Source: Thiorhodovibrio winogradskyi
Lineage (GTDB): Bacteria > Pseudomonadota > Gammaproteobacteria > Chromatiales > Chromatiaceae
Reading direction: 5' to 3'
Assembly: GCF_036208045.1 (NCBI RefSeq)
Contig: NZ_CP121472.1
Span: 1,933,531-1,997,530, forward strand
DNA length: 64,000 nucleotides
Shown: one piece after another, positions 1 through 8,942 of the stretch
How positions within the stretch are numbered: the first letter of the stretch is position 1
How the letters are laid out: each line of letters begins with the position of its first letter
Translations under genes and position numbers: made by a program
The notes under the pieces: model-generated
What the model was told of the DNA's origin: nothing
The model's database searches: none
The model's input: the letters and a program-made list of their open reading frames with translations, nothing else

Positions 1-390
1 CTCCGGGTCAATGCAACAGTGGCGGGTGATTCCCGTCGCGGCAAGGATGTCGCTGTCGTTCAGGCACCGGTAAGCGAGGGTAAAACGGGTCGCTTCGCGC
101 TGACTCAGCGTGAGTTGGACGCGGATGCGCTCGCCGTGGTGCATCGGCGCGCGGTAGTCGGCCTCGGCGTGGATGAGTGGCAGCAGGATCTCGCCTTGTC
201 GGATGAGTGTATCAATGGGAAAGCCAAGTGCCTCCATCCAAAGCTCATAGGCGTCGTGCAGGTGGCGAAACAGATGGCCGAAAAAGAGTCGCCGCGCGGC
301 GTCGGTGTCGTGTAACGCGACGCGAAACTGGTATTCGAACGGATGCCTCGCGAGTGACATCTCGGGTTGATCTTGGATGGAAACAAGCAT
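1..390 (-). CDS. Acyl-CoA thioesterase, 4HBT hot-dog family (3' end beyond window)
   Basis: 130 codons are visible and the C-terminus lies beyond the left edge. The N-terminal part reads as a hot-dog-fold 4-hydroxybenzoyl-CoA thioesterase-type enzyme: residues around LHDTDAARRLFFGHLFRH match the DTDxxGxxYFxxYF active-site signature. This family hydrolyses acyl-CoA thioesters in the cytoplasm, and substrates differ widely (YbgC, MenI and FcbC types), so the substrate is not assigned. I chose the ATG at 390 because it overlaps the stop codon of the upstream transglutaminase gene as TAATG, which suggests translational coupling. An in-frame ATG at 360 is an alternative. It appears to be the last visible gene of a minus-strand operon with the transglutaminase and ATP-grasp/alpha-E genes. 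Confidence 0.75.
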   Translation of the reverse strand, partial: MLVSIQDQPEMSLARHPFEYQFRVALHDTDAARRLFFGHLFRHLHDAYELWMEALGFPIDTLIRQGEILLPLIHAEADYRAPMHHGERIRVQLTLSQREATRFTLAYRCLNDSDILAATGITRHCCIDPE

Positions 391-1283
391 TAGCAGGCGC
401 CGTCCGCGGGCAGGATGCGATCAACATCCACCGCGACCGTGAGTTCGTGCTCGCCACCGCCGTAAAACACGCCGCGCACAGGCGTGACATCCTGGTAGTC
501 ACGGCCGATGGCGGTGGTGATGTGCTGCTCGCCGATCAAGCTGTCGTTGGTCGGGTCGAAATCCACCCAGCCATGACCGGGCACGAACAGCGAGAACCAG
601 GCATGGGATGCGTCGGCACCGCGCAATTTGGGCTGCCCCGGCGGCGGCAGGGTTTCGAGATATCCGCTGACATAGCGCGCGGCCAGCCCCAGGCCGCGCA
701 ACGCGGCGATGCCAAGATGGGCAAAGTCCTGACAAACGCCGCGTCGGTGGGCGAGCACCTCGCTGATGGGCGTGGCGATGGTGGTGAAGCTCGGGTCATA
801 TTCGAAGTCGCTGAAGATGCGATTGACCAGCTCGCGGGTGGCGTCGAACAGCGGCCGACCGGGCGGGAAGCTGGCGCGGGCGAAGGCAACCGCATCCGGT
901 TGCTGGGCGATGGCGGGCGAGGGCAGGGTGAAGGCGCGCGCCGCCAGATGCTTGGCATCAGGGGTCTCGCGCAGGCGCTTGGGCACGCTGTCCCAGGGCG
1001 GGTCGGCATCCGCGGCGGGTAGCGCCGGGATGGTGACTTCCACCTCGCTGGTGGCGCTGATCTCGAGCATCGAATGGGATTGCTGCAGCGAGAAGTAGCT
1101 CACCCTGTTGCCGAAAAAATCCTGATGTTCGCGCGTGACCGAGGGCCAGGGCGTGACCCGCAAGCTGGTATTGATCACGCGCTGATGATTCATGGGCCTG
1201 GGTTTGAGATGCGCCACGCTATGGCACAGGGACACAGGCGCCGCATAGGCATAGCGGGTGACATGACTGACGCGATATTTCAT
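390..1283 (-). CDS. Transglutaminase-like cysteine protease-fold protein
   Basis: A 297-residue protein with an N-terminal transglutaminase-associated beta domain (about residues 1-85) and a papain-like transglutaminase core. The likely catalytic triad is visible: Cys184 in GVCQDFAHL, His227 in DASHAWFSLF and an Asp near 241-243 in WVDFDPTND. The family (COG1305) includes proteins that cleave or crosslink peptides, but the substrate of this subgroup is not known. No signal peptide is seen, so it is probably cytoplasmic. Its start overlaps the end of the ATP-grasp/alpha-E gene by ATGA, and it is followed by the thioesterase with a TAATG overlap. The transglutaminase plus DUF403/DUF404 pairing is recurrent in proteobacteria and suggests a shared amide- or peptide-ligation and processing pathway. 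Confidence 0.88.
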   Translation of the reverse strand: MKYRVSHVTRYAYAAPVSLCHSVAHLKPRPMNHQRVINTSLRVTPWPSVTREHQDFFGNRVSYFSLQQSHSMLEISATSEVEVTIPALPAADADPPWDSVPKRLRETPDAKHLAARAFTLPSPAIAQQPDAVAFARASFPPGRPLFDATRELVNRIFSDFEYDPSFTTIATPISEVLAHRRGVCQDFAHLGIAALRGLGLAARYVSGYLETLPPPGQPKLRGADASHAWFSLFVPGHGWVDFDPTNDSLIGEQHITTAIGRDYQDVTPVRGVFYGGGEHELTVAVDVDRILPADGAC

Positions 1284-3928
1284 GCGCGGCTCCCGGGCCT
1301 GGGCGGTTCCTGGTTGCCGCGCGGATCAATGAGGTAATGCGGCTGTTCTTCGTGGCGGAAGTATTGCGCCGTGAGCGCGTTGGAGAGTCCGCCTAGGCCA
1401 GTCTCGATACTGGTCAGCAGGCGATTGAGCGCCTCGCGGCGCGCGGGCGCGTCATCCACCGCCGGCGCGGCCTGGCTGAGTTGATCGAGTTCCGCCAGGC
1501 GCAGGTCAGTGACCAGGCGTAGCATGATTTTTTGCGCCTGACTGCGTAGGGGCTGATTCTGGGTGCGCGGCATGTCATCGACAAGCTGCTGCAATTGCAC
1601 CAGCTGATAGGCCAGGGAGCGCGGATTGGTTTCGTCCTGAAAGACCAGGTCCAGCAGGGCGCCAACCCGGGTGCCGGCGCGGTAGCGGCGGCGGTAGGTG
1701 ATCAGGCTGTCGGTCACGCCCAGCACGGCCTCGATGGTCAGGGTCTCGTCCGGTTCGCCGCTCACGGCGACCAGGGTGGCGCGCAGCAGGGCGGCGATGT
1801 CACGCCCGCGCTCGAGCCGGCGACCAGCCTCCAGAAAATGCCAGCCTTCGTTGTGGGTCATGTTCTCATTGGTCAGCGCGGCGAAAGCGACTAGGAAGGT
1901 CACCAGGGGGTCGAGCACATCCAACACCCCATTGAGCGCCTGGGGTTGATGTTCAGTGAGTGCGTGCAGGCTTTTTTCAATAGCGTTGACCACCCGCCAG
2001 GTGTCGTTCGAGAGGCGATCGCGCACCGACCAGGCCGCCTGTCCCAGGGCCTGCAGGGTTTGCGGCAGGGCGCCGGCGCGCTCGGCATTGGTGATGAGCG
2101 AGAGCATTTCCTCGGTGGGTTGGGCGAGACGCTGCTCGGCGCCGTCGCCGACAAAGCCCGGGTAGGTTTGGCTTTGGTAGGTCAGCGCCTGCAGCAGCAG
2201 ATTCAGACAGCAGGAATTGTTGACCTCGGGCGCGAAATTGAATCTGTCCCCGAGCTTGATGAGCGTGACCCGCAGCAGCCGCACCAGCCCCTCGGCGCGC
2301 TCGGTGTAGCGGCCAATCCAAAACAGATTGTCGGCGACCCGGCTCGAGACCTCGCTTTCCTGCACCACGGCCGGCCTGCCGCGCTCGCCTGGCACCACCA
2401 GGCTCTCCTGGCGTTCGGGCTCGGTGGCCAGCACCCAGGTGTCCTTGCCCAGACCGCCAAGCTGGTTGGAAACAATGGGCGTGCTTTGATTGAGCGCCAC
2501 CCGGCTCAGGCCCCCGGGCATGACCACATAGCCGTCCTGATCGGCCACCAGGAAAGAGCGCAGCACAAAGGGCCGCGGTTGCAGACGGCCCTCGATATAG
2601 GCCGGCGTGGTGGAGGGTTTGGTCACCTCCTGGGCGACAAAGAACGCGGGCTCGGCGCGAATGGCCATGATCAGCGCATCGCGCTCCGCGCCTTCCAGCT
2701 CCTTGCCCAGCCAGCCGCGCGGGCTGCCGAGACCGCCGGTCTGGCGGATGGCGACTTGGTCGATGCGCTCAATCACCCGCTCGCGTGCCTCGGGATCACC
2801 GCACCACCAAGTGTCCCGCTGCGGCAGCAGCAGTTCCTCGCCGAGCAGATGCTGGCACAGCCGCGGCAGCAAGGAAAACAGGCCGGGATGCTCCAGCACG
2901 CCGCTGCCCAGGGCGTTGGCCACGGTTAAATTGCCAGCGCGCACCGCCGCCAGCAGGCCGGGCACGCCGAGCAGGGAATCCTCGCGCAGTTCGAGCGGAT
3001 CGCACCAAAGATCGTCCACCCGGCGGATGAGGGCATCGATGCGTTCGAGGCGTCCCAGGGTGCGCAGCCAGAGCGCGCCGTCGCGTACCGACAGATCGCT
3101 GCCCTGCACCAGGCCGTAGCCGAGATAGTTCGCCAGATAGGCGTGCTCGAAATAGGCCTCGTTGCTCGGTCCCGGGGTCATCAGGGCGATGCGCGCCTCG
3201 TCCGGCTCCCCGGGCGCCAGTCGCCCGAGCGCGCGGCGCACGGCGCGGAAAAAGCCGGCCAGGCGATGCACATGGGAGTCACGGAACAGACTTGGCAGCA
3301 CGCGCGAGAGCACCACGCGATTTTCCAACGCATAGCCGGCGCCGGAGGGGCTCTGGGCACGGTCATCGAGCACATACCAGCGCCCCTGGCCGTCGCGGGT
3401 CAGGTCCGCGCCATGGAGCACCAGCGGCTGGTTGTCGGCAACCTCGGCGCCGACACAGGGCAGCAAATAGCCCGGGTAGCCATCGATCAGCTCGGGCGGG
3501 ATCAACCCCTTGCGCACCAACTGGCGCGGCCCGTGGAGATCGACCAGGATCTGGTTCAGCAACTCGGCGCGCTGGATGAGTCCGCGCTCAAGCTCGGCCC
3601 ATTCGTCGCCGCGCACCAACAGCGGGATGGGATCCAGCTCCCAGGGGCGCGACATGCCGCGCGGATCGCCATAGACGTTGTAGGTCACGCCATTGTCGCG
3701 CACCAGCCGACGGGCCTCCCGCGAGCGCGCGGCAATGCTGTTGGGTCCCAGGGTGCGCAGGGATTCGAGCATATACTGCCAGTGCGGGCGCAGGCGACCG
3801 TCACCCGCGCGCATCTCGTCGAAGCTGCTCGGCAAGGGCAGGTAATGATCGAGCAGGGTCGACGGCTCGCTGGCGTCGCCGGATGCGGCAGCCAAGGCCG
3901 TCGCGGTGACCGGATCGATTGCGGACAT
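1280..3928 (-). CDS. Circularly permuted ATP-grasp (DUF404/407) fused to alpha-E (DUF403) protein
   Basis: An 882-residue fusion. Residues about 60-500 form a circularly permuted ATP-grasp domain, recognisable by the YGDPRGMSRPWELDPIP and GGLSRVA regions. Residues about 530-850 form the all-helical alpha-E domain, which starts near SRVADNLFWIGRYTERAEG. In many bacteria the two halves are separate adjacent genes (COG2308 and COG2307), so this is a fused form. ATP-grasp enzymes make amide bonds through acyl-phosphate intermediates, and an unidentified peptide-like product is the usual proposal. The 4-nt ATGA overlap with the transglutaminase gene supports a single operon. There are 145 nt between its start and the next gene upstream, with no clear promoter that I can name. 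Confidence 0.87.
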   Translation of the reverse strand: MSAIDPVTATALAAASGDASEPSTLLDHYLPLPSSFDEMRAGDGRLRPHWQYMLESLRTLGPNSIAARSREARRLVRDNGVTYNVYGDPRGMSRPWELDPIPLLVRGDEWAELERGLIQRAELLNQILVDLHGPRQLVRKGLIPPELIDGYPGYLLPCVGAEVADNQPLVLHGADLTRDGQGRWYVLDDRAQSPSGAGYALENRVVLSRVLPSLFRDSHVHRLAGFFRAVRRALGRLAPGEPDEARIALMTPGPSNEAYFEHAYLANYLGYGLVQGSDLSVRDGALWLRTLGRLERIDALIRRVDDLWCDPLELREDSLLGVPGLLAAVRAGNLTVANALGSGVLEHPGLFSLLPRLCQHLLGEELLLPQRDTWWCGDPEARERVIERIDQVAIRQTGGLGSPRGWLGKELEGAERDALIMAIRAEPAFFVAQEVTKPSTTPAYIEGRLQPRPFVLRSFLVADQDGYVVMPGGLSRVALNQSTPIVSNQLGGLGKDTWVLATEPERQESLVVPGERGRPAVVQESEVSSRVADNLFWIGRYTERAEGLVRLLRVTLIKLGDRFNFAPEVNNSCCLNLLLQALTYQSQTYPGFVGDGAEQRLAQPTEEMLSLITNAERAGALPQTLQALGQAAWSVRDRLSNDTWRVVNAIEKSLHALTEHQPQALNGVLDVLDPLVTFLVAFAALTNENMTHNEGWHFLEAGRRLERGRDIAALLRATLVAVSGEPDETLTIEAVLGVTDSLITYRRRYRAGTRVGALLDLVFQDETNPRSLAYQLVQLQQLVDDMPRTQNQPLRSQAQKIMLRLVTDLRLAELDQLSQAAPAVDDAPARREALNRLLTSIETGLGGLSNALTAQYFRHEEQPHYLIDPRGNQEPPRPGSRA

Positions 3929-4073
3929 CTTGAGTCTCTGGCCTTGGGGCGGCTTGGTGAAGGCGATGCGGTGGAGGTCAGCCAGGGCGTCAGCGCCCGG
4001 CTGCCGGACCAGGGCCGGGCGGTGCGGCGGTCAGGGCCGGCGGTGGTGTGGTGAGTTGATTCGCACTCAGTGC

Positions 4074-4598
4074 TTAGTAAACCCAGGGCACGAATTTCCG
4101 CACCCGCTGGGCGTAACCGGGATAGTCCGGGTGGCGCTCAGTAAGCCAGGCTTCCTCTTTGTTCGCCTTATAATCGAAAAAGACAAAGCCGGCGATCAGC
4201 ACCAGCAGATGCGACAGACTGAGATTGTAGAGCGTCCAGGCAAAGGCGGCAAAGAGCTGGCTCGAGTAGAGCGGATGGCGCACGATACTGTAAACGCCCG
4301 TCTGCACCAGTTGACTGTGATCAACCGGGTAGGGCAAGGGGGTTAGGTACTCGCGAATGTGCAGCGAGCCGAAACCGGCGAACAACACGGCCGCTACACT
4401 GGCGGGAATCACCAGCACGAGCAGCCAGGGTTGCAGGGTCGCGAGCAGCGCGCTATCGACGCCCGGACGCCAGGCTGGCATGATCGCGAAGATGAGAATC
4501 AGCGCGAATTGGATCGCCACCAGATACTCGCCACGGTGGCCCTTGAGGCTGTGGCGCAGGCGCTGAAACAATGACGGGGGAGTGGAAGCTTGAGACAT
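4074..4598 (-). CDS. Isoprenylcysteine methyltransferase-like membrane protein
   Basis: A 174-residue polytopic membrane protein with about four hydrophobic segments (near residues 25-43, 50-75 and two in 110-150). The C-terminal half carries the GVYSIVRHPLYSSQ motif followed by a DYKANKEEAWL-type helix, which is typical of the ICMT/PEMT/NnrU-like family. Members bind S-adenosylmethionine and methylate lipids or prenylated substrates in the inner membrane. The bacterial substrate is usually unknown. The gene is divergent from the CIA30-like gene and separated from it by only about 18 nt, so their promoters must overlap coding sequence. Confidence 0.8.
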   Translation of the reverse strand: MSQASTPPSLFQRLRHSLKGHRGEYLVAIQFALILIFAIMPAWRPGVDSALLATLQPWLLVLVIPASVAAVLFAGFGSLHIREYLTPLPYPVDHSQLVQTGVYSIVRHPLYSSQLFAAFAWTLYNLSLSHLLVLIAGFVFFDYKANKEEAWLTERHPDYPGYAQRVRKFVPWVY

Positions 4599-4616
4599 AA
4601 TCAGGAGGTGAACTCA

Positions 4617-5360
4617 GTGGGTTGGTTGGCAAAGGAGAGAGCGCATGACGACTTGGTCAGCGGCTGTTGTCAGTCGGGAGCAGGGCGCGCCGGCTCCAGG
4701 TCTGCCAGCGTTGGACTTTGGTTTTGGCTTATTGTAGCCCTGTTGGCGTGGGAGGTTGTCATGGCGGATGAACGGGGAGCGAGCGCCGGAGTATCCGGTG
4801 GTGCGCCAGAGGCTGGGCTGGAGCGCCCGGTTGATGGCTGGCTGATCGACGATTTTCGCGATCCTACACACTCGCGACTCGGCACCTCCTGGCGTGCCGT
4901 GAGCGATCAGGTCATGGGTGGCGTTTCAAGCGCGCGCATGCACCGCATCCACAGCGATGGCCGCGATGCCCTCTGTCTGGAAGGCGAGGTCAGTCTGGAG
5001 AACAATGGCGGCTTCGCGCAAATCAATCTGGATCTGGCCGCCGATGGCCCGCTCGATGCCAGTGGCCATGCCGGCGTTTGGCTCATCCAGCGCGGCAATG
5101 GCGCGGACTACAGCCTGCATCTGAAAACCTTCGCGACACGCCTGCCCTGGCAGTCCTACCGCGCCGGTTTCGCGAGCACCCCCAACTGGACCCTGGTGCG
5201 GCTGCCCTTTGCCGATTTCGTCCCCCATCGTTTGGACCAGCCCCTGGATCTCACGCGGCTCAAGCGGCTCGGGCTGGTGGCCATCGGCCGCGCGATGACC
5301 GCCGAGCTGTGCGTGACCGAGGTCGGCTTTTATCGCGACGCCAAGATAGGTGGTCAATGA
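4617..5360 (+). CDS. CIA30 family (complex I intermediate-associated protein 30-like)
   Basis: I place the start at GTG 4617, which has a strong AGGAGG at 4603-4608. An ATG at 4590 is in frame but would put this ribosome site inside the gene. The 247-residue product has a hydrophobic stretch at about residues 30-47 followed by a VMADE-like cleavage site, so it is probably exported or anchored. The rest is a CIA30/galactose-binding-like domain: DDFRDPTHSRLGTSWRAVSD, QVMGGVS, and LRLPFADFVPHR-type strands. Bacterial members are of unknown function, and the complex I link comes from the mitochondrial homologue. Its stop overlaps the start of the lytic transglycosylase as ATGA. Confidence 0.78.
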   Translation: MGWLAKERAHDDLVSGCCQSGAGRAGSRSASVGLWFWLIVALLAWEVVMADERGASAGVSGGAPEAGLERPVDGWLIDDFRDPTHSRLGTSWRAVSDQVMGGVSSARMHRIHSDGRDALCLEGEVSLENNGGFAQINLDLAADGPLDASGHAGVWLIQRGNGADYSLHLKTFATRLPWQSYRAGFASTPNWTLVRLPFADFVPHRLDQPLDLTRLKRLGLVAIGRAMTAELCVTEVGFYRDAKIGGQ

Positions 5361-6655
5361 GCGTAAAGCATCCCCGAAAGAAACCTCTCGGGAGTTCCCA
5401 GCGGCTGTTGCCCTTTGCCGTCACGCTGGCGCTGCTGTTCTCGCTGTCGCCAACTCAAGCGCGGGAGCCGAAACAGGAGCCGGAGCCAAAGTCAGAATCG
5501 GAATGGGTGCAAGCGCCTGTACTGGTCTCTTGTGGCGGGCCTTTCGCGGACTGGTTGGCCGCTGTCGCCGCCGAAGCCCGCGCCCAGGGGCGTAGCGAGC
5601 AAGCCCTAGCGCTGCTGGCGTCTTTGTCGCCAGATCCCAGAGTGCTGGCGCATGACCGCTCCCAGGCCGTTTTCACCCAAGACTGGCTCACCTTCGCCGG
5701 GCGCATGGTCAATGCCTATCGCCTGCGTCTTGGGCACGAGCATCTGCGCGATTGGGCCAGCACCTTCACCCAGGCCAAGGAAGAATACGGCGTGCCGGGT
5801 CCGGTTATTACCGCCTTCTGGGGGCTGGAGACCGACTATGGCCAGGTGCTGGGGGATTTCGATACCCTGCGCGCTTTGGCGACCTTGGCGCACGACTGCC
5901 GCCGCTCGGCCTTGTTTCGCGAGCAACTGCTGGCGGCGTTGGAGCTGCTCGACCATGGCGATCTTGCCGCGGCCGACCTCAAAGGTGCCTGGGCGGGAGA
6001 AATCGGCCAGATTCAGCTGCTGCCGTCGGATTATCTGCGCTTGGGCACCGATGGCGATGGCGACGGCCGAGTCGATCTGCGCGCCTCCAAGGCGGATGTG
6101 ATTCTGACCGCCGCGCGTCTGCTGCAAGATCTCGGCTGGCGCGCCGGCGAACTCTGGCTGGAAGAAGTCCGGATCCCCGAGCAACTGCCCTGGGCCGAGG
6201 TGGGGCTCTACAACCGCCTGCCACGCGAGCGCTGGGCGGAACTCGGCGTGCGCGCGGCCGATGGCTCCCCGCTGTTGGCCGATGGCATCGCCAGGGCCGA
6301 ACTGCCCGCCGCGCTGCTGCTGCCCATGGGACGTCATGGCCCGGCTTTTCTGGCCTATCCGAACATGGATGTGTTTCTGCAATGGAACCAGTCCCTGACC
6401 TACGCCACCACGGCCGCCTACTTCGCAACCCGCTTGGCCGGCGCGGAGAAGGTTAATCCGCGCACCCCGGATCCCGGTCTGTCAAGCGAGCAGATGAAGC
6501 AGCTCCAGCGCAAGCTTAAAGACCTTGGCCACGATGTCGGCAAAATCGACGGAATTCTGGGTGCCAAAACCCGCGCCGCCGTGCGCGCCGAGCAACTCCG
6601 TCGTGATTTCCCGGCCGATGCCTGGCCGACGCCGGAGCTGCTTCAGAGGCTGTAA
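5357..6655 (+). CDS. Lytic murein transglycosylase, MltB/SltB-type, with peptidoglycan-binding domain
   Basis: A 432-residue periplasmic enzyme. I use the ATG at 5357, which overlaps the upstream stop as ATGA and is followed by an Arg/Lys n-region, a hydrophobic core and an Ala-X-Ala-type site (TQARE), a classical signal peptide. An upstream in-frame start at 5078 lies inside the CIA30 gene and is unlikely. The SLT_2 domain contains the family motif FWGLETDYGQ, with the catalytic Glu near residue 158, and the GEIGQIQLLPSDY region. A C-terminal PG_binding_1 domain occupies about residues 375-430. Such enzymes cleave the MurNAc-GlcNAc bond of peptidoglycan to give 1,6-anhydromuropeptides. It converges on the next gene with a 6-nt gap. 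Confidence 0.9.
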   Translation: MSVKHPRKKPLGSSQRLLPFAVTLALLFSLSPTQAREPKQEPEPKSESEWVQAPVLVSCGGPFADWLAAVAAEARAQGRSEQALALLASLSPDPRVLAHDRSQAVFTQDWLTFAGRMVNAYRLRLGHEHLRDWASTFTQAKEEYGVPGPVITAFWGLETDYGQVLGDFDTLRALATLAHDCRRSALFREQLLAALELLDHGDLAAADLKGAWAGEIGQIQLLPSDYLRLGTDGDGDGRVDLRASKADVILTAARLLQDLGWRAGELWLEEVRIPEQLPWAEVGLYNRLPRERWAELGVRAADGSPLLADGIARAELPAALLLPMGRHGPAFLAYPNMDVFLQWNQSLTYATTAAYFATRLAGAEKVNPRTPDPGLSSEQMKQLQRKLKDLGHDVGKIDGILGAKTRAAVRAEQLRRDFPADAWPTPELLQRL

Positions 6656-6661
6656 ATGTTC

Positions 6662-8464
6662 TTAAGTGTTGCCACGGTCAGCCGGTTGACCGCCAACAAC
6701 CCGCCACACCAGGCGTTCCACTCCAAGTGCCACCACCGCAAAGGCGCGCAGATCGCTTAGCCCATGGCGCTTGATTAAGGCCGCGCCATAGTCGCGCGCT
6801 TGCGCTTCGGCCTCATCAAGCTTGGCGGCAACTGTTGGGTGTTGGGTCAAGGCTTCACGCGCTTCGCTGCGCACTTGCTCGCCAGTCAGTCCTAGCTCTC
6901 TCAAGCTCAAATACTTAAATTCCAGCAAGATATCCAGCACCTGAAAGCGACGCTTGTCCGGGCGCACAATCAGCGCCAGATCGGCATAGCCGCGTTCGGT
7001 CTCCAATTCGGACACGGCCATGTAAAGCCGGTCGTCGAACAAGAGCGTCAGAAAAGCAAATTTCACCAACAGCTCATTGGTCCAGCGATAGTCGCGATTG
7101 GATAGCGCCGCGAAATAGCTTTGCTCGATGAGTTCACACAGCGGGGTTGGATCACCTTTCTGGCCTAGCGCCCGCGCGGCGTCCCGCACTTCGTGCGCGC
7201 GACCTGTTGGCGGTAGCCAGCTTTCGCGCAGACGCTCAACATACAAGCCGCGCGCCACCAAATTGGGAATGCGCAGACGGCATTCGTCAAAGGCATTCAG
7301 GCCATCCAGGGTCAAGATGCCAAAGAAATAAAGCAATGACGCCATAAAGGGCTGATCCTTCACTGCCGCCAGCACATCGGCGACGCCAAAGCGCTGCATC
7401 AACTCCGGCACCAGCACCCGGTTATCGCCGCTCAGGGCCTCAATCAGCAAATCCTCACCCTGGGGCAACTGGGCGATATAGGCCAGCTTATTGCGATCCA
7501 TGGCCAGATTTTCATCGAGCATCTGCCGGGGGTAGTGGCCCTGGGTGGCGAGGGCGTCGAAAAAATACAGGCTCAAGGTCGGGTTATACAGACTCGCCGG
7601 GGCCTCCTCGCTGAAGCGATAGCCGTTATAGAAGGTGCGCATGGTGGCGAGCGCCTGTTCGGCGGACCAGTCGCCACCGTCGCTTGCAAGTTGGTGAAGG
7701 ACGGTGCTGACTTCGGTCTCGGTAAAGCCACAGAGGTCATGGTACTGGGGCAGCAGGAACAGATCCTTGCTCACATTGTAGCCGCTGGTCATGTCAGAAA
7801 GGACAACCGGCGAGACCCCGACGATAAACACCCGATCCAGCCCCAGCCCGCCGGCGGCGGCTTTGATGTGCTTAAAGACGGTTTTCATCAGTCCCTCGCC
7901 CTGCAACAGCGTCTGATAACGCGCTCGGCTGTCGGGACGCGAGGCGGTCAGTACCTCGTTGGCGAAGTTATCGTATTCGTCGATCAGCAGGTAGAGCTTG
8001 TGGGGCGTGGCGTTTACCGCAGCGAGCACCGATTGAAAGGAGGTCAGGGCGTCTTCTGGATGGATGCGGATGGCGCGCGTCCAATAGGCCTGATAATCGG
8101 CAACGAATTTGGTCAGGCATTCATTGAGATGGCGATGCAGCGAGTCTTCAATGGCGCCAATCTCGCCATGAGAGGCGACCAGCGAGAAATCCCAGCGCAG
8201 AATAAAGTATTGATTGTGCAGCGGCGTTGGATCTCGCCCGATGGCAAGCGGGCCAAACAGGGTCTCAAAGTGATCAGCCTGATTGAGATCGTAATAATGC
8301 TCCAGCATCGACAACAGCAGGCTTTTGCCAAAGCGGCGGGGGCGTAAAAAAATCAGCTGCCGCCCAGCGGCTTCCACCGCGGGAATGCGATCCGTGCGAT
8401 CCAGATACCAATAGCCCTCTCGGCGCAGGGTGTCAAAATCGCTCAGGCCATAGGGAAATTTCAT
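6662..8464 (-). CDS. AAA-ATPase-like / PD-(D/E)XK nuclease family protein, copy A
   Basis: A 600-residue protein of the family annotated as AAA-ATPase-like with a C-terminal PD-(D/E)XK nuclease domain (DUF1703). It starts with the family signature GLSDFDTLRREGYWYLDRT and a Walker A-like RPRRFGKS at residues 41-48. Near residues 485-520 the pair YADLALIVRPD and LEFKYLSL gives the Asp and Glu-x-Lys of a PD-(D/E)XK active site. Its function is not established. The family expands in many proteobacteria and has been suspected to be nuclease- or defence-related. It is the last gene of a three-gene minus-strand run (copy B, small gene, copy A) and is nearly identical to copy B over long stretches. 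Confidence 0.85.
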   Translation of the reverse strand: MKFPYGLSDFDTLRREGYWYLDRTDRIPAVEAAGRQLIFLRPRRFGKSLLLSMLEHYYDLNQADHFETLFGPLAIGRDPTPLHNQYFILRWDFSLVASHGEIGAIEDSLHRHLNECLTKFVADYQAYWTRAIRIHPEDALTSFQSVLAAVNATPHKLYLLIDEYDNFANEVLTASRPDSRARYQTLLQGEGLMKTVFKHIKAAAGGLGLDRVFIVGVSPVVLSDMTSGYNVSKDLFLLPQYHDLCGFTETEVSTVLHQLASDGGDWSAEQALATMRTFYNGYRFSEEAPASLYNPTLSLYFFDALATQGHYPRQMLDENLAMDRNKLAYIAQLPQGEDLLIEALSGDNRVLVPELMQRFGVADVLAAVKDQPFMASLLYFFGILTLDGLNAFDECRLRIPNLVARGLYVERLRESWLPPTGRAHEVRDAARALGQKGDPTPLCELIEQSYFAALSNRDYRWTNELLVKFAFLTLLFDDRLYMAVSELETERGYADLALIVRPDKRRFQVLDILLEFKYLSLRELGLTGEQVRSEAREALTQHPTVAAKLDEAEAQARDYGAALIKRHGLSDLRAFAVVALGVERLVWRVVGGQPADRGNT

Positions 8465-8515
8465 GGGTGTGTCCGATGAACTGGACTAAGAGAAATCTGG
8501 CAATTAGCGTGAATG

Positions 8516-8932
8516 TTAATGCGAATCGGGTGCGTCTGTATTGTCGCCATTGGCGGCCATGGAACGCGGCAGCCACGACCAGCTGTCGTCTTTTATGTTC
8601 TTGATCAGTTTATCTTCGTCGCGGACAATCTGTTCCACCTGGTCCAAGACCTCCCAAGATGCGCCTTCATCGCGAAGGCGTCTTCTGGTCTCGCCAATCT
8701 TGTCATTGATTTCAAGCAGGTAGTCGTACCATTTGCGAAAGGCTTCCCGGTCATTATCATCCCACTCGGCGATGGGATAGTATAATTTCTCTCGAGTATC
8801 AAGCAGGTATAAGCGTTCTTTTTTCAATCCGCGATTGCAATAAATCACGCAATAGGGCGTCCCCCGTAAGCCATGATAATCAAACTCTGCCGGTGTTTTG
8901 ACCGCCAGATCACCTGAAATGAGTTGTGCCAT
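8516..8932 (-). CDS. Hypothetical protein between the duplicated ATPase/nuclease genes
   Basis: A 138-residue soluble, charged protein that I do not recognise. The start at 8932 is chosen because AGGAG lies just upstream and because earlier in-frame codons fall in the 3' end of copy B. The N-terminal half is beta-like (LRGTPYCVIYCNRGLKKERLYLL) and the second half is strongly helical and acidic/basic (about residues 50-115). No transmembrane segment or signal peptide is seen. It begins 10 nt after copy B ends and stops 51 nt before copy A begins, so all three are probably co-transcribed. It is the only non-duplicated part of this locus, so it may be a partner or immunity-like factor, but that is speculation. 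Confidence 0.7.
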   Translation of the reverse strand: MAQLISGDLAVKTPAEFDYHGLRGTPYCVIYCNRGLKKERLYLLDTREKLYYPIAEWDDNDREAFRKWYDYLLEINDKIGETRRRLRDEGASWEVLDQVEQIVRDEDKLIKNIKDDSWSWLPRSMAANGDNTDAPDSH

Positions 8933-8942
8933 GGTGTTCTCC

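Noticed and set aside
207-1022. 271-codon plus-strand frame across the transglutaminase gene
   Set aside because: A GC-rich shadow of a gene with clear catalytic motifs on the other strand. Several similar long frames (1946-2929, 3143-4054, 23781-24761, 24921-25886, 27730-29511, 29710-30816) are rejected for the same reason.
4590-4616. ATG 4590 as the start of the CIA30-like gene
   Set aside because: The strong AGGAGG lies downstream of it and fits GTG 4617 much better.
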